From: Halostagnicola sp. A-GB9-2
GTDB taxonomy: Archaea > Halobacteriota > Halobacteria > Halobacteriales > Natrialbaceae
Assembly: GCF_030068615.1 (NCBI RefSeq)
Contig: NZ_JASJOC010000001.1
Span: 620,001 to 684,000 of the forward strand
Reading direction: 5' to 3'
DNA: 64,000 nucleotides
Shown: positions 43,103 to 53,180 of the stretch, piece by piece
Layout of the letters: every line of letters starts with the position of its first letter
Position numbering within the stretch: position 1 is the first letter of the stretch
The notes under the pieces: model-generated
Told to the model about the DNA's origin: nothing
Seen by the model: the letters and a program-made list of their open reading frames with translations, nothing else
Database searches by the model: none
Program-made: the position numbers and the translations under genes

Positions 43103-43390
43103 ATGCCCAGTTACACCGCGTTCGTCGACGTCGCCGACCGAGACGTACAGAACGTCCAGGAACTGGCCTCGATCTGGGGCGAAATCAAGGGCGAGTTCAC
43201 CGAGCACGAGGCCGAAATCGTCGACTCCTACGCGATGCTCGGGAGTCACGACTTCCTGGTCATCTTCGAGGCACCCGACCGCGAGAGCGCGTTCAAGTCC
43301 GCGCTGACGCTTCGGAGACACGGCCTCGAGGCAGAGACGATGGAGATCATCGATACGGACGACTTCGCGGAACTCGTCGACGAGGTCTGA
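43103..43390 (+). CDS. GYD-domain/Lrp-effector-like ferredoxin-fold protein
   Basis: A 95-residue protein: MPSYTAFVDVADRDVQNVQE, DSYAMLGSHDFLVIFEAPD and ALTLRRHGLEAETMEII. The beta-alpha-beta pattern with SYAMLGSHD matches the GYD domain, a ferredoxin-like fold that may form dimers. A second ATG three bases earlier (43100) is equally possible. It is divergent from pyk with about 120 bp shared, and convergent with the ArsR-type gene. Function unknown. Confidence 0.8.
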   Translation: MPSYTAFVDVADRDVQNVQELASIWGEIKGEFTEHEAEIVDSYAMLGSHDFLVIFEAPDRESAFKSALTLRRHGLEAETMEIIDTDDFAELVDEV

Positions 43391-43435
43391 GCGGTATCGT
43401 TCGCCGAGCGGTATAATGGCCCCCGACACCCTGAA

Positions 43436-44374
43436 TCACACGAGCGAACCCGATCGGTCGGTGTCGACGACGCACACGTCGTCATCGATGACGACCGCGA
43501 GCTGATCACCGTCGAGTTCGAGGTCGATTCGCAACTCGAGCGGTTCCTCGTCGAGGACGGTAACGGCCTCGTCGCCGATGAACGAGAACTCCCAGAACCG
43601 GCGGTCGCGAACGTCGATGCCGTGATCCCAGTAGAACGAGACGACCGCGGGGTGATTGAGAAGTGCAGTGCCGACGTGTGATCCACCCAGCGAACCGCAT
43701 TCGGGGCAGTTCGCCGCGAACGAGTACTCCCACGGTCCGTCCGATTCGATCGTGAGCGATCGTTCGACCGTGGTGTGACAGTACGGGCAGATCCCCTCGA
43801 GTATCTGCTCGATCGTGTGACGCCACAACGTCGAGGCGACCTCGAGAAGGGCGGACATTTCACGACCTGCTGCGCCGGCGGGTCGAACGGCGTGTGCGAA
43901 CAAGGTCGCCTCTCCCCGCCGAATTTTGACGACGCTGTCCTCGTACACCGCCGTCAGCGACGTATCGTGGTTGCTGTCGGTCTCGCCACTGACGACACCG
44001 ACCATACCCGCCTCCTCAGCACCGTCGCCTCCGTAACCGTTGGCGAGCGAAACCGGCCCGCGTTCCTCGTGAGACCGCCAGGCGTCCATATCGATCACCT
44101 TCGCGATTTCGAAGCCGGCGAAGGTCAGCCGGTATCCGTCCGGACCTTCCTCGATGAACTGCTCGCGAAGCTGTCTGAGATGGTAGTTGAAGTTCCCCTT
44201 GTCTTCGACGCCGACTCGCTCTCGAAGCGTCGAATACGGAAGCTGGTCGCTGGTAACGGAGACCGTTTGGCGATGATCGTAGAGCGTTCGAAGGATCTCG
44301 AGACGAGTCTCGTTTCCCAGCGGCTTGAACGGGTCGGTGGGTCGTTTGTCCCGCTTTCGGTGCTGTCTGGACAT
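43436..44374 (-). CDS. ArsR-type HTH regulator with zinc-binding C-terminal domain (DUF7351-like)
   Basis: A 312-residue protein. Residues about 12-90 form the ArsR-type winged helix (PFKPLGNETRLEILRTLYDH, KGNFNYHLRQLREQFIEE). From about 185 the second domain has CPYCHTTVERS and CPECGSLGGSHV, giving a zinc site, then an alpha/beta end. I recall this C-terminal part as DUF7351. It probably regulates a nearby or distant gene set. The ATG at 44374 is selected; the frame is open upstream but overlaps the divergent gene. Confidence 0.8.
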   Translation of the reverse strand: MSRQHRKRDKRPTDPFKPLGNETRLEILRTLYDHRQTVSVTSDQLPYSTLRERVGVEDKGNFNYHLRQLREQFIEEGPDGYRLTFAGFEIAKVIDMDAWRSHEERGPVSLANGYGGDGAEEAGMVGVVSGETDSNHDTSLTAVYEDSVVKIRRGEATLFAHAVRPAGAAGREMSALLEVASTLWRHTIEQILEGICPYCHTTVERSLTIESDGPWEYSFAANCPECGSLGGSHVGTALLNHPAVVSFYWDHGIDVRDRRFWEFSFIGDEAVTVLDEEPLELRIDLELDGDQLAVVIDDDVCVVDTDRSGSLV

Positions 44375-44478
44375 GATTGCTCGGTCGGGCGAAGTGAACG
44401 TGGATCGAACGTCGTTCGGGAGAAAATGATTGCTCCAAACACATATGTCATCGGGATCACAACGAATCGACTCGTTCA

Positions 44479-46731
44479 ATGTCGAATCCACGTTCCCGTC
44501 GGCGGGTTCTCGCAGGATCCGCCCTTCTCGGAGCCGCATCGATCGCGGGCTGTGTTCCACAAAACGGTCGCGCCGAATCCGAGACGAGCTCGTCGGCTCG
44601 ATCGGAAGAACCGGACCCGACCGAACCGCAACCCGATCGCAGTCGTTCACTCGAGGTGCAGGATCTCGAGGATCTCGAGTCCTTCGTCGACGAAACCATG
44701 CAAACGAGCCTCGAGGAACACGACGTCGTCGGTGCGTCCGTCGCCGTCGTTCACGACGACGAGATAGTGCTCGCAGAGGGGTACGGAAACGCGTCGGTCG
44801 ACGGTCCGGCCGTCGACGCGGCCGAAACGCGGTTTGTGACCGGATCCGTGTCGAAACCGATCGTCTGGACTGCGGTGATGCAACTGATCGAAGCCGACCG
44901 AATCGACCCGGACGAAGCGATCACCACGTACCTCAAGTCGGTGTCCATCCCCGAGACGGAGTGGGAGCCGATCACGATGGCCCACCTCGCCACCCATACG
45001 GCCGGATTCGAACAGCGATTCGGGGGGACGTGGATTCGGGATCCCGACGATCTCCGATCGCTTCCGACAGTTCTCATCGAGGAACAACCCGAACTGGTTC
45101 GGCCACCTGGAACGGTCGCGTCCTACTCCAACTACGGGACCGCACTGGCGGCCCAGGTCGTCGCGGACGTAACCGGAACTCCCTTCGAAGAGTACGTCGA
45201 GGAGAATATCTTCGAACCGGCGGGGATGGATACGTCGACGTTCGAACAGCCCGTACCCGAGGAATCCGATACCAGCGTCGCGACGGGGTACACCACGCTC
45301 GGCGGAACGCCCCAGGAAACGCGGGAGCTGTCCCTGGAGCTCGCGCCCGCCGGATCGATGGCCGCGACTGCGACGGAGATGGGGGCGTTTGTGCGCGCAC
45401 ACCTCGGCGGCGGGGTCGTCGACGGCGAACGAATTCTCGAGGAAGAGACGGTCGAGGAGATGCACGAACGGTGGTTCACCCACCACGAGGAACTCGACGG
45501 TATCGCGTTCGGGCTTCTCGAGCGCTCTCGAGGCACCGCCAGCGATTCCGGCGACGAGGACGATTCCTCCGGCGGCCAGAGCCGCCTCTTGGAACACAAC
45601 GGTCAGATACCGGGCTCGTTCCACAGCCGACTCCTGCTCGCCCCCGAACACGACCTCGGGCTCTTTCTCGCGTATAACACCGACAGCGCCGCCGGCGCGA
45701 GCGCCGACTTCGTCGATGCGTTTCTCGAGGAGTACCTCCCGCTCGAGGAGTCATCGGGAGCCGCGGCTCTGGAGCCCGACGGTCGCCCCGAGCACGCCGA
45801 CGAACTCGAGGGAAGCTATCGCGGCGTCAACGTCGCGGAGTCGGAGTACGCGAAGTTCTGGTCGGTCGCACAGGCCGGATCGATCGACGTGTCCGTCGCC
45901 GACGACGGGGCGCTCGTGACCGACCTCGGCGACGAGACGCGGTGGATCGAACGCGAACCGCTTCTTTTTCAGGAAGAAGACGGCGACGAACTCCTGGCCT
46001 TCGGGGAAGACGGTGACGAAATTCGATACCTCTTCCTGGGCTTTCACGCGTTCGAGCGGCGCTCGTGGCACGAATCAACCGCGTTACACGCCGGCGTCGC
46101 GGGCGCAACGACGCTCGGGATGCTCACCGGCGCCGTCGGCTGGCCGCTCGCTCGAGGCTGGCGCTGGCTTCGCGACGACGGCGAGGACGGTGGAATCCCA
46201 CCGGAACAGCGCGTTTCGATGGAAGCGCCAGCCTCGGGCGAGCGCCACGCTTCGAGCGACGACGAACCGCGTTCCACATCGAGTCTAAATCCCGAACCCG
46301 AATCCGCCGGACAACTGGATGCGATCGGACCGCCCGGCGCGAAAACGACTCCGACGGGGACTGCTGGATCCTCGAGCAGTAGCGAACGGACCCTCGAGAA
46401 GGGGACTCTGACGGATCCGCGTCGGTGGGGTCGCTGGACGGCCGGCACGACGATCGCGTGTCTGTTCGGGTTCGTTCTCGGAACCGTCGTCCTGTTGCTT
46501 TTGTACCCGTACACGCTACTGAGCGATCCGCCGCTGGCGTTTACCGCGTTGTTCGTGTTCCCGCTTCTCGGCGTCGCCGGAACGGCGATTTCCGCGTGTT
46601 ACGCGATTATCGCCTGGCGAGACGGGTACTGGAGTCGACGGTCGCGAATCCACTACACGCTCGTCGTCTGTGCCGCGGCTGGCTTCTGCTGGCTGTTGTA
46701 CTACTGGAACATGGTTCGCCTCCCCGTCTGA
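44479..46731 (+). CDS. beta-lactamase-family serine hydrolase, Tat lipoprotein with membrane C-terminus
   Basis: A 750-residue protein. Tat lipoprotein signal: RSRRRVLAGSALLGAASIAGC with lipid-attachment Cys25. The class C beta-lactamase-like domain covers residues about 60-430: S123-x2-K126 (TGSVSKP) and Y216-S-N218 (YSNYG) are its catalytic motifs. A beta-rich region follows, then four predicted membrane segments from about residue 535 to the end. Likely a surface esterase or peptidase; substrate unknown. Divergent from the ArsR-type regulator with 104 bp between starts. Confidence 0.88.
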   Translation: MSNPRSRRRVLAGSALLGAASIAGCVPQNGRAESETSSSARSEEPDPTEPQPDRSRSLEVQDLEDLESFVDETMQTSLEEHDVVGASVAVVHDDEIVLAEGYGNASVDGPAVDAAETRFVTGSVSKPIVWTAVMQLIEADRIDPDEAITTYLKSVSIPETEWEPITMAHLATHTAGFEQRFGGTWIRDPDDLRSLPTVLIEEQPELVRPPGTVASYSNYGTALAAQVVADVTGTPFEEYVEENIFEPAGMDTSTFEQPVPEESDTSVATGYTTLGGTPQETRELSLELAPAGSMAATATEMGAFVRAHLGGGVVDGERILEEETVEEMHERWFTHHEELDGIAFGLLERSRGTASDSGDEDDSSGGQSRLLEHNGQIPGSFHSRLLLAPEHDLGLFLAYNTDSAAGASADFVDAFLEEYLPLEESSGAAALEPDGRPEHADELEGSYRGVNVAESEYAKFWSVAQAGSIDVSVADDGALVTDLGDETRWIEREPLLFQEEDGDELLAFGEDGDEIRYLFLGFHAFERRSWHESTALHAGVAGATTLGMLTGAVGWPLARGWRWLRDDGEDGGIPPEQRVSMEAPASGERHASSDDEPRSTSSLNPEPESAGQLDAIGPPGAKTTPTGTAGSSSSSERTLEKGTLTDPRRWGRWTAGTTIACLFGFVLGTVVLLLLYPYTLLSDPPLAFTALFVFPLLGVAGTAISACYAIIAWRDGYWSRRSRIHYTLVVCAAAGFCWLLYYWNMVRLPV

Positions 46732-46795
46732 TACGGTTCCGCTTCGGAAGAAGTCGACTTAAAACTCGAACAAGGCGACGAACGTTCGCGATCCG

Positions 46796-48910
46796 CTACT
46801 GAACCTTCTCGCCGATGTCGGCGTCGCCGTGGGTCGTCAACAGATCCGCCTCGTCGCCCGCCGCGAGAATCATACCGTTGGATTCGACCCCGAACAGCTC
46901 CGCCGGCTCCATGTTCGCCAGCAGGATGATCTTCTCGCCGGGCAGTTCCTCGAGGTCGTGCAACTGCTTGATGCCCGCGACGACCTGCCGGCTTTCGAAG
47001 CCGATATCGACCTCGAGTCGCGCGAGGTCGTCCGCACCCTCGATGCCTTCGGCGACCTCGATTCGCCCGACGCGGATGTCCAGATCCTGGAACTCGCCGA
47101 AGCCGATTCGGTCCTCGAGCAGGGGCTCGAGGTCGCCCGCGGGGTCGTTGTCGTCGCTGTCGCTGTCGTCGTCGGTGTCGCCTGCCGTCTCGCTTCCCTC
47201 GGCTGCGTCCTCCTCGTCGTCACCGTCGTCTCCCGCGGCGGCGACGCGGTCTGCGAGTTTCTCGTTCAACTCGTCGACGCGCTCGTCTTCGATCTTCTCG
47301 AAGAGTTCGCCGGGTTCCGCGAAGCGACGCGGCGGTGCCTCGAGCGCGTCCTCGATTCGCGCGTTTTCGACGGCGCCGTCCTCGCCGAGTTGCTCCCAGA
47401 GCGCCTGGGCCTTGTCGGGGGTGATCGGCGCGATGAGGACGCCGACGGCTTTCGCGATCTGGACGCAGTCGCGGATGACCTGCGCCGCCTTTTCGGGCTC
47501 CTCGTCGGTGAGCTTCCAGGGCTCGTGGCGCTGGATGTACTCGTTGCCGAACTGCGCGAGTCGCGTGGCGGCCTGACCGATCCCGCGGATGGAGTAGTCG
47601 TTGACGGCCTCGCGAACCTCGCCGATGGCTCCCTCGATGCGATCCTCGACGTCCGGAGAGACGCCCACGTCCGGGGTTCCGTCGTAGTTTCTGTAGGCAA
47701 AGAGCAGGCTGCGGTACCAGAAGTTGCCGACCGTGCCGACGAGTTCGCCGTTTACCTTCTCCTGGAAGGCGTCCCACGAGAAGTCGACGTCCTGCTGGAG
47801 CCCCCCCGTCGTCATCAGGTAGTATCGCAGCAGATCGGGGTGGAACCCTTCCTCGAGGTACTCCTTCGCCCAGATGGCGCGATTTCGACTCGTCGAGAGC
47901 CCCTTGCCGTTGATCGTGATGAAGCCGGTCGCGGCGACCGCCCGTGGCGCGTTGTAGTTCGCCCCCTCGAGCATCGCTGGCCAGAAGATCGTGTGGTGCT
48001 GGATGATATCCCGGCCGATGACGTGGACGATTTCGCCCTCGTCCTTCCAGACGCGCTCCCAGTCGTACTCGTCGCTCCCGACTCGCTCGGAGTACTGCTT
48101 GGTGCTCGAGACGTACTCGACGGGCGCGTCGACCCAGACGTAGAGGACGATGTCCTCTTCTTCCTCGCCGGGATAATCGATCCCCCAGTCCATATCGCGG
48201 GTGAGACACCAGTCCTGCAGGCCCTCCTCGATCCACTGGCGCGGCTGATTCTGCGCGTTCGAGGTGCCCTCGAGGCCGTCGAGGAACTCGGTGAGATACT
48301 CCGAGAACTCCGAGACGCGGAAGAACTTGTGAGTCCGTTCGCGGTACTCGGCCGGGTTGCCCGTGATCGTACTCTTCGGATCCTCGACTTCGCCCGGCTC
48401 GAGGTGGCGCTGACAGCCCTCGTCGCACTCGTCCCCGCGGGCCTTCTCGCCGCAGTATGGACAGGTCCCTTCGACATAGCGGTCTGGAAGGTGATCGTCG
48501 GCCACGGGATCGTAGGCTACCTGAATCTCCTTTTCGTAGATGTGGCCCTCGTCCTCGAGCGTTTTGACGATTTCCTGGGTCAGTTCCGTGTTCGTCTCGT
48601 CGTGGGTGTGGCCGTAGTTATCGAACTCGACGTTGAACTTCGGAAACGTCTCGGCGTACTGCTCGTGCCACTCGAGGGCGAAGTCCTCGGGGTCGACGCC
48701 CTGTTGCTCGGCGTTGACGGCGACCGGCGTTCCGTGCATGTCCGACCCGGAAACGTAGGCCGTCTCCTGGCCGAGGGTCTCGAGGGTGCGTGCGAAGGAA
48801 TCGCCGCCCACGTACGTTCGCAGGTGGCCGACGTGTAGGTCCCCGTTGGCGTAGGGCAACCCACACGTCACCACCGCTGGCTGGTCCGTCGGAAACTCGT
48901 CGTGGCTCAT
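46796..48910 (-). CDS. metG: methionyl-tRNA synthetase
   Basis: A 704-residue class I synthetase. HIGH-type motif is GDLHVGHLRTYV near residue 25; the zinc insert is CPYCGEKARGDECDEGC; the KMSKS region reads GKGLSTSRN, the archaeal STSRN variant. After about residue 535 an acidic linker leads to a C-terminal tRNA-binding EMAP-like domain (DLDIRVGRIEVAEGIEGADD, VAGIKQLHDLEEL). It charges initiator and elongator tRNA with methionine. ATG 48910 gives MSHDEFPTDQPAVVTCGLPY. Confidence 0.97.
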   Translation of the reverse strand: MSHDEFPTDQPAVVTCGLPYANGDLHVGHLRTYVGGDSFARTLETLGQETAYVSGSDMHGTPVAVNAEQQGVDPEDFALEWHEQYAETFPKFNVEFDNYGHTHDETNTELTQEIVKTLEDEGHIYEKEIQVAYDPVADDHLPDRYVEGTCPYCGEKARGDECDEGCQRHLEPGEVEDPKSTITGNPAEYRERTHKFFRVSEFSEYLTEFLDGLEGTSNAQNQPRQWIEEGLQDWCLTRDMDWGIDYPGEEEEDIVLYVWVDAPVEYVSSTKQYSERVGSDEYDWERVWKDEGEIVHVIGRDIIQHHTIFWPAMLEGANYNAPRAVAATGFITINGKGLSTSRNRAIWAKEYLEEGFHPDLLRYYLMTTGGLQQDVDFSWDAFQEKVNGELVGTVGNFWYRSLLFAYRNYDGTPDVGVSPDVEDRIEGAIGEVREAVNDYSIRGIGQAATRLAQFGNEYIQRHEPWKLTDEEPEKAAQVIRDCVQIAKAVGVLIAPITPDKAQALWEQLGEDGAVENARIEDALEAPPRRFAEPGELFEKIEDERVDELNEKLADRVAAAGDDGDDEEDAAEGSETAGDTDDDSDSDDNDPAGDLEPLLEDRIGFGEFQDLDIRVGRIEVAEGIEGADDLARLEVDIGFESRQVVAGIKQLHDLEELPGEKIILLANMEPAELFGVESNGMILAAGDEADLLTTHGDADIGEKVQ

Positions 48911-49001
48911 ACGTGTGCTGAGTCGACCGAGGGCGTAAAACCCGCCGGTTTTCGCTCGTGGGCGTGTCAATCGTTTCCAGACCCCACCGAGCCGTCGAAC
49001 G

Positions 49002-49328
49002 CTATTCCGTTGCGCGCTCGTCTACCGTCCAGATATCCGGCAGCCACTCGAGCCGACTGGCAAAGAGCAGGCCGACGCCGACGAACATTGGGCCGAAGAA
49101 GCCGGCGACGAAGACGACGCCGCCGGGTTCGAAGATTATTGTGAGTGTGGAACCGACCAAAATGAGCCAGGCAAGGGCCTCCCACGGCCGCCCGTCGTAG
49201 AGCCGCCACGAGGCGAGCGAGAGCAAAAACCCCGCGAACGCGGCCGCGACGACGATCCCCTCGAGCGCGAGCGAACTCACTGTCAACAGCACGAATCCCG
49301 CGAACGCGATCCAGTCGAAGTGATCCAT
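49002..49328 (-). CDS. small membrane protein of unknown function
   Basis: A 108-residue protein with about four hydrophobic segments (residues about 6-20, 22-40, 48-65 and 67-88) and an acidic/polar C-terminus (DIWTVDERATE). Starts MDHFDWIAFAGFVLLTV. No family recognised. It is on the same strand as metG and lies 91 bp upstream of its start; both may share a transcript. Confidence 0.65.
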   Translation of the reverse strand: MDHFDWIAFAGFVLLTVSSLALEGIVVAAAFAGFLLSLASWRLYDGRPWEALAWLILVGSTLTIIFEPGGVVFVAGFFGPMFVGVGLLFASRLEWLPDIWTVDERATE

Positions 49329-49422
49329 CGCTCCTCGTTGGTGGTTCCTCTCGAGTCGACCGAAAAACGTGTGTCGATCCGTCAGCGCAGTAGTCGAAAT
49401 ACCGAATTACAGCGACAGCACC

Positions 49423-50544
49423 TCAATCGTCGCTTACGACGGGCACGCTCGCGCGACACTGGAGTCGATCCAGATCCGCGACGAACGACTCAAGCATCGA
49501 CCGCGTAACGTGGGGCATACAGACGACGCGCATCTCGCCAGTCGCCGTTCGGGAGATGCGCCACCCCTCTCGCCTGAGCGAGTCGAACGTCGAGACGGGG
49601 ACGTCGGCGGCGACCAGCGGCAGCGTCGGGTCGACGACCTCGAAGCCGCGCGCGACGAGCGCATCGGCGAGCCAGTCGGCGTTGCGCTGTGAACGAGCGT
49701 ACTGGCGCTGGTAGCCGCCCGGCCACAGCGCCTCCATCGCGGCGACCGCGCTCGCGACGCCGGCTCCCGATCTGGTTCCCGTCAGCGTCGCCTGAGAAGT
49801 CGACTCGAGATAGGGTGTGTCGATCGCAAGTTCGTCGAGTAGCGTCTCGTCGCGTGCGAGGAGCCCGCCGGCAGGGACCGCGGCCTGTCCCATCTTGTGG
49901 GGGTCGATGGCCATCGTGTCGACCGGAGCGTGAGAAAAGTTCCACTCGTCGTCGGTAAACGGAAGGACGAATCCGCCCCAGGCCGCGTCAACGTGAAAGA
50001 GTGCACCGACCGATCGTGCAATCTCGCCCAGTTCCGGGATCGGGTCGACGCGTCCGTACTCGGTCGTTCCCGCGACGCCGACCACCAGCGCCGTGTCCTC
50101 GTCGACGCTGTGGCGGACGGCCTCGAGGTCTGCTCGGTGGTCCCGATCAGTCGGCACGATCCGCAACTCGACGCCGAGTACGTTCGCCGCTTTTTGAAAG
50201 CTGAAGTGGCCCGATTCGGGCATGACGACGTTCGGCGTGGGGTTCCCGGTCCGGTCCAGCGCTCGACTGTCGGTTCGGCTCTCGAATCGGTCGCGGGCGA
50301 TGCGAACCGCCTGAATGTTCGCTTCGGTTCCGCCGCTGGCGACGTACCCTGCGGGATCGGAGAGTCCGGCGATCTCACCGAGCATCGAGATGGCCTCCTC
50401 CTCGAGATCGGTGACGGCGGGATAGGTTCCCGGATCGCCGGGGTTCGTCGCGAGAAACCGTTCGGCCGCCGCACGCGCGTCCGGGTGGGGCTCGGTGCAC
50501 ATCGACGAAAGCACCCGGTCAAACGTCTGCGGCTCGACCTGCAT
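49423..50544 (-). CDS. mfnA: tyrosine/aspartate decarboxylase, MfnA family
   Basis: A 373-residue PLP-dependent group II decarboxylase. [16 protein letters not shown] binds PLP phosphate, [14 protein letters not shown] holds the Asp contacting the pyridine nitrogen, and the Schiff-base Lys is in [15 protein letters not shown]. In methanogens the family makes tyramine for methanofuran; in haloarchaea, which lack methanofuran, the likely role is aspartate decarboxylation to beta-alanine for coenzyme A. Start [16 protein letters not shown] from ATG 50544. Confidence 0.88.
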   Translation of the reverse strand: MQVEPQTFDRVLSSMCTEPHPDARAAAERFLATNPGDPGTYPAVTDLEEEAISMLGEIAGLSDPAGYVASGGTEANIQAVRIARDRFESRTDSRALDRTGNPTPNVVMPESGHFSFQKAANVLGVELRIVPTDRDHRADLEAVRHSVDEDTALVVGVAGTTEYGRVDPIPELGEIARSVGALFHVDAAWGGFVLPFTDDEWNFSHAPVDTMAIDPHKMGQAAVPAGGLLARDETLLDELAIDTPYLESTSQATLTGTRSGAGVASAVAAMEALWPGGYQRQYARSQRNADWLADALVARGFEVVDPTLPLVAADVPVSTFDSLRREGWRISRTATGEMRVVCMPHVTRSMLESFVADLDRLQCRASVPVVSDD

Positions 50545-50705
50545 ACTCTCGTTAATGACGGTCTTCGGTTTATTCGTTGCGTTTCCGCACAGAACCGCTG
50601 ACTCGGCTTGAAACCGAATCACCGGTGCTCGAACTCAGACTCGAAAGCAAACCGGTCGAGAAGAGGAGAAGGCGTGATGACCGTGTCGATGGTCGTGCAG
50701 TCGAG

Positions 50706-53120
50706 TTAGCGAACCGAATCCAGCAAGAGCTTCTGTTCGACGCGTTTGACCTCGTGTTGGACGTCGCGCACGGCGTCGATGTTCGCCGAAATCGAGCTGA
50801 CGCCCTCGTTGACGAGGAACTGGACCATGTCCGGCTTCGAACCGGCCTGACCGCAGATGCTCGTCTCCACGTCGTGTTCCCGGCAGGTCTCGATGACGTC
50901 CTCGAGCAGTTGCAAGATCGCGGGGTGGAGTTCGTCGAACCGGTCGGCGACGTGCTCGTTGTTTCGATCCACCGCGAGCGTGTACTGGGTGAGGTCGTTC
51001 GTCCCAAACGAGGCGAAGTCGATGCCCGCTTCGGCCATCTCCTCGACGCTCAGTGCCGAAGCCGGGGTTTCAATCATGACGCCCCACTTGCGTTTCTCGG
51101 GATCGATTCCCGTCGCTTTGAGTTGCTCTTTCGCGCGGTAGACGTCCTCGGCGTCGTTGACCAGCGGGAGCATGATCTCGACGTTGTCGTAGCCCATCTC
51201 GTAGAGCCGGGCGAACGCCTCGAGTTCGTAGCCGAAGACCTCGGTTCGGTCGAGGCTCCGTCGGATGCCCCGGTAGCCAAGCATCGGGTTGTGCTCGACG
51301 GGCTCGTCTTCGCCGCCTTCGAGCTGTCGGAACTCGTCGCTCGGTGCGTCGAGCGTTCGGACGCGAACGGGTCGCGGGTAGAACTCGTCGGCGACGGTTC
51401 GGATTCCCTGGATCAGCTCCTTGATGTAGGCGTCCGTCCCGTTCTCCTCGATGAACTTTTCGGGCGTCTGGTTCAGCGAGAGGATCATGTGCTCGGTCCG
51501 GAGCAGTCCGACGCCGTCGGCACCCGTCGCAGCGGCCCGTTCGGCCGCTTCGGGGATCGAGACGTTGACCTTGACCTCCGTCGCCGTCATCGGTTTGACC
51601 GGCGACTGCGGACGAACTTCCTCGACGGGTTCGGTCTCCTCCTCGGGATCGACCGTCTCGCCCTCAAGGACGGCTCCTTTGTCCCCGTCGAGGGTGACGA
51701 GCTGTCCGTCCTCGAGCACTGTCGTCGCGTTCGTCGTCCCGACGATGGCAGGGACGCCGAGTTCTCGGGAGACGATCGCGGCGTGACTGGTCATTCCGCC
51801 TTCGTCGGTGACGATCCCCGCGGCGCGTTTCATCGCGGGGACCATGTCGGGCATCGTCATCTCGGTGACGATAATGTCGCCCTCGCCGACTTTCGCGAGG
51901 TCGTCGAGCTTGGTGACGACCTGCGCCGCGCCGCTTACCGTGCCGGGACTCGAGCCGAGTCCGTCGACGATAATCTCGCCAGTGGCGTCCGATGTGTCGT
52001 CACTTCCACTCGATGAACTCCCAGTGCCGGATCCGCTCTCAGCGGACTGGACACTGCCGCTTCCATCGGTGACGCCTTTCGCCGCGTTGACGGCGGCTCC
52101 AGCGCCGGATACGTCGACCTCGCTCTCAGAGTCGGTCTCGTCGATCGTCGTGATCGGTCGGGACTGGAGCATGAAGTCCTCATCGTCGGTCATCGCCCAT
52201 TCGACGTCCTGTGGTGTGTCGTAGTGGTCTTCGACGTGTTCGCCGAGTTCGACGAGTCGAGAGAGTTCGTCTTCGGAGAGCACTCGTTCGGTGCGTTTTT
52301 CCTCCGGAACGTCGCGTTCAACCGTCTCGCCGGTCTCCTCGTCTTTGACGTGCATGACCTTCTTCTCGGCGACGGTGACGTCGATGTCGTCCTCGGTTCG
52401 GGAGATAACGTAGTTATCCGGTGAAACCGCACCGGACACGACCGCTTCGCCGAGCCCCCACGCGGCTTCGATGATCATCGTCGGATCGCCCGTCGAGGGG
52501 TGGCTGGTGAACATCACGCCGGATTTCTCCGCGTCGACCATCCGCTGGACGACGACCGCGATGTTGACCGCCGAGTGGTCGAATCCCTGCTCCTGTCGGT
52601 AGTAAATCGCTCGCTGGGTAAACAGCGAGGCCCAGCACTCGCGAACGCGATCCAACAGGTCCTCGCCGGTGACGTTCAGGTACGTATCCTGCTGACCCGC
52701 AAAGGAGGCGTCGGGTAAGTCCTCCGCCGTTGCCGAGGACCGAACGGCGACGAACGCATCGCCTTCGCGGGACGACGTTTCGCGATCAGACAGGCTCGAC
52801 CCGTCCGTCCCAACCTTACGGTAGGCCTCGAGGACCTCCTCTTTGAGCTCCTCGGGGAACGGCGTTTCGAGAATGAGTTCCTGTGCGCGGTCCGCCGCGG
52901 CCGCGAGTGCACTCGAATCGTCGACGTCGACGTCGACGGCCTCGAACAGCTCTTCGTCGATTTCCGCGTTTTCGATAAACGATCTGTAGGTACCTGCCGT
53001 GACGACGAATCCCGGTGGAACCGGTAAGCCCGCCCCCGTAAGTTCACCGAGAGAAGCACCTTTGCCGCCGACCGTCTCGAGGTCGTCGGCGCTGATCTCG
53101 TCCAGCCAGAGTACAGCCAT
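50706..53120 (-). CDS. ppsA: phosphoenolpyruvate synthase
   Basis: An 804-residue enzyme converting pyruvate and ATP into PEP, AMP and phosphate, the entry to gluconeogenesis. N-terminal ATP-grasp domain (VGGKGASLGELTGAGLPVPP), central phosphohistidine domain with the active His in EGGMTSHAAIVSREL, and C-terminal TIM barrel with the PEP site. Between the first two domains there is a Ser/Gly/Asp/Thr-rich linker of about 55 residues, not usual in the family. ATG 53120 gives MAVLWLDEISADDLETVGGK. A TACTC/GAGTA dyad lies upstream. Confidence 0.95.
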   Translation of the reverse strand: MAVLWLDEISADDLETVGGKGASLGELTGAGLPVPPGFVVTAGTYRSFIENAEIDEELFEAVDVDVDDSSALAAAADRAQELILETPFPEELKEEVLEAYRKVGTDGSSLSDRETSSREGDAFVAVRSSATAEDLPDASFAGQQDTYLNVTGEDLLDRVRECWASLFTQRAIYYRQEQGFDHSAVNIAVVVQRMVDAEKSGVMFTSHPSTGDPTMIIEAAWGLGEAVVSGAVSPDNYVISRTEDDIDVTVAEKKVMHVKDEETGETVERDVPEEKRTERVLSEDELSRLVELGEHVEDHYDTPQDVEWAMTDDEDFMLQSRPITTIDETDSESEVDVSGAGAAVNAAKGVTDGSGSVQSAESGSGTGSSSSGSDDTSDATGEIIVDGLGSSPGTVSGAAQVVTKLDDLAKVGEGDIIVTEMTMPDMVPAMKRAAGIVTDEGGMTSHAAIVSRELGVPAIVGTTNATTVLEDGQLVTLDGDKGAVLEGETVDPEEETEPVEEVRPQSPVKPMTATEVKVNVSIPEAAERAAATGADGVGLLRTEHMILSLNQTPEKFIEENGTDAYIKELIQGIRTVADEFYPRPVRVRTLDAPSDEFRQLEGGEDEPVEHNPMLGYRGIRRSLDRTEVFGYELEAFARLYEMGYDNVEIMLPLVNDAEDVYRAKEQLKATGIDPEKRKWGVMIETPASALSVEEMAEAGIDFASFGTNDLTQYTLAVDRNNEHVADRFDELHPAILQLLEDVIETCREHDVETSICGQAGSKPDMVQFLVNEGVSSISANIDAVRDVQHEVKRVEQKLLLDSVR

Positions 53121-53180
53121 CTCTAGTTGCGTGGACAGCGCTACCGATAAAGAAGGTTGCGAACGCGTTGTCACAGTCAC

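Noticed and set aside
47850-47920. Loss of KMSKS in metG as a sign of inactivation
   Set aside because: The STSRN form of the motif is usual in archaeal MetRS.
46829-48838. Very long ORF (669 codons) opposite metG
   Set aside because: It mirrors the synthetase codons; GC-rich halophile genes often leave an open antisense frame. Composition is not protein-like and metG is certain.
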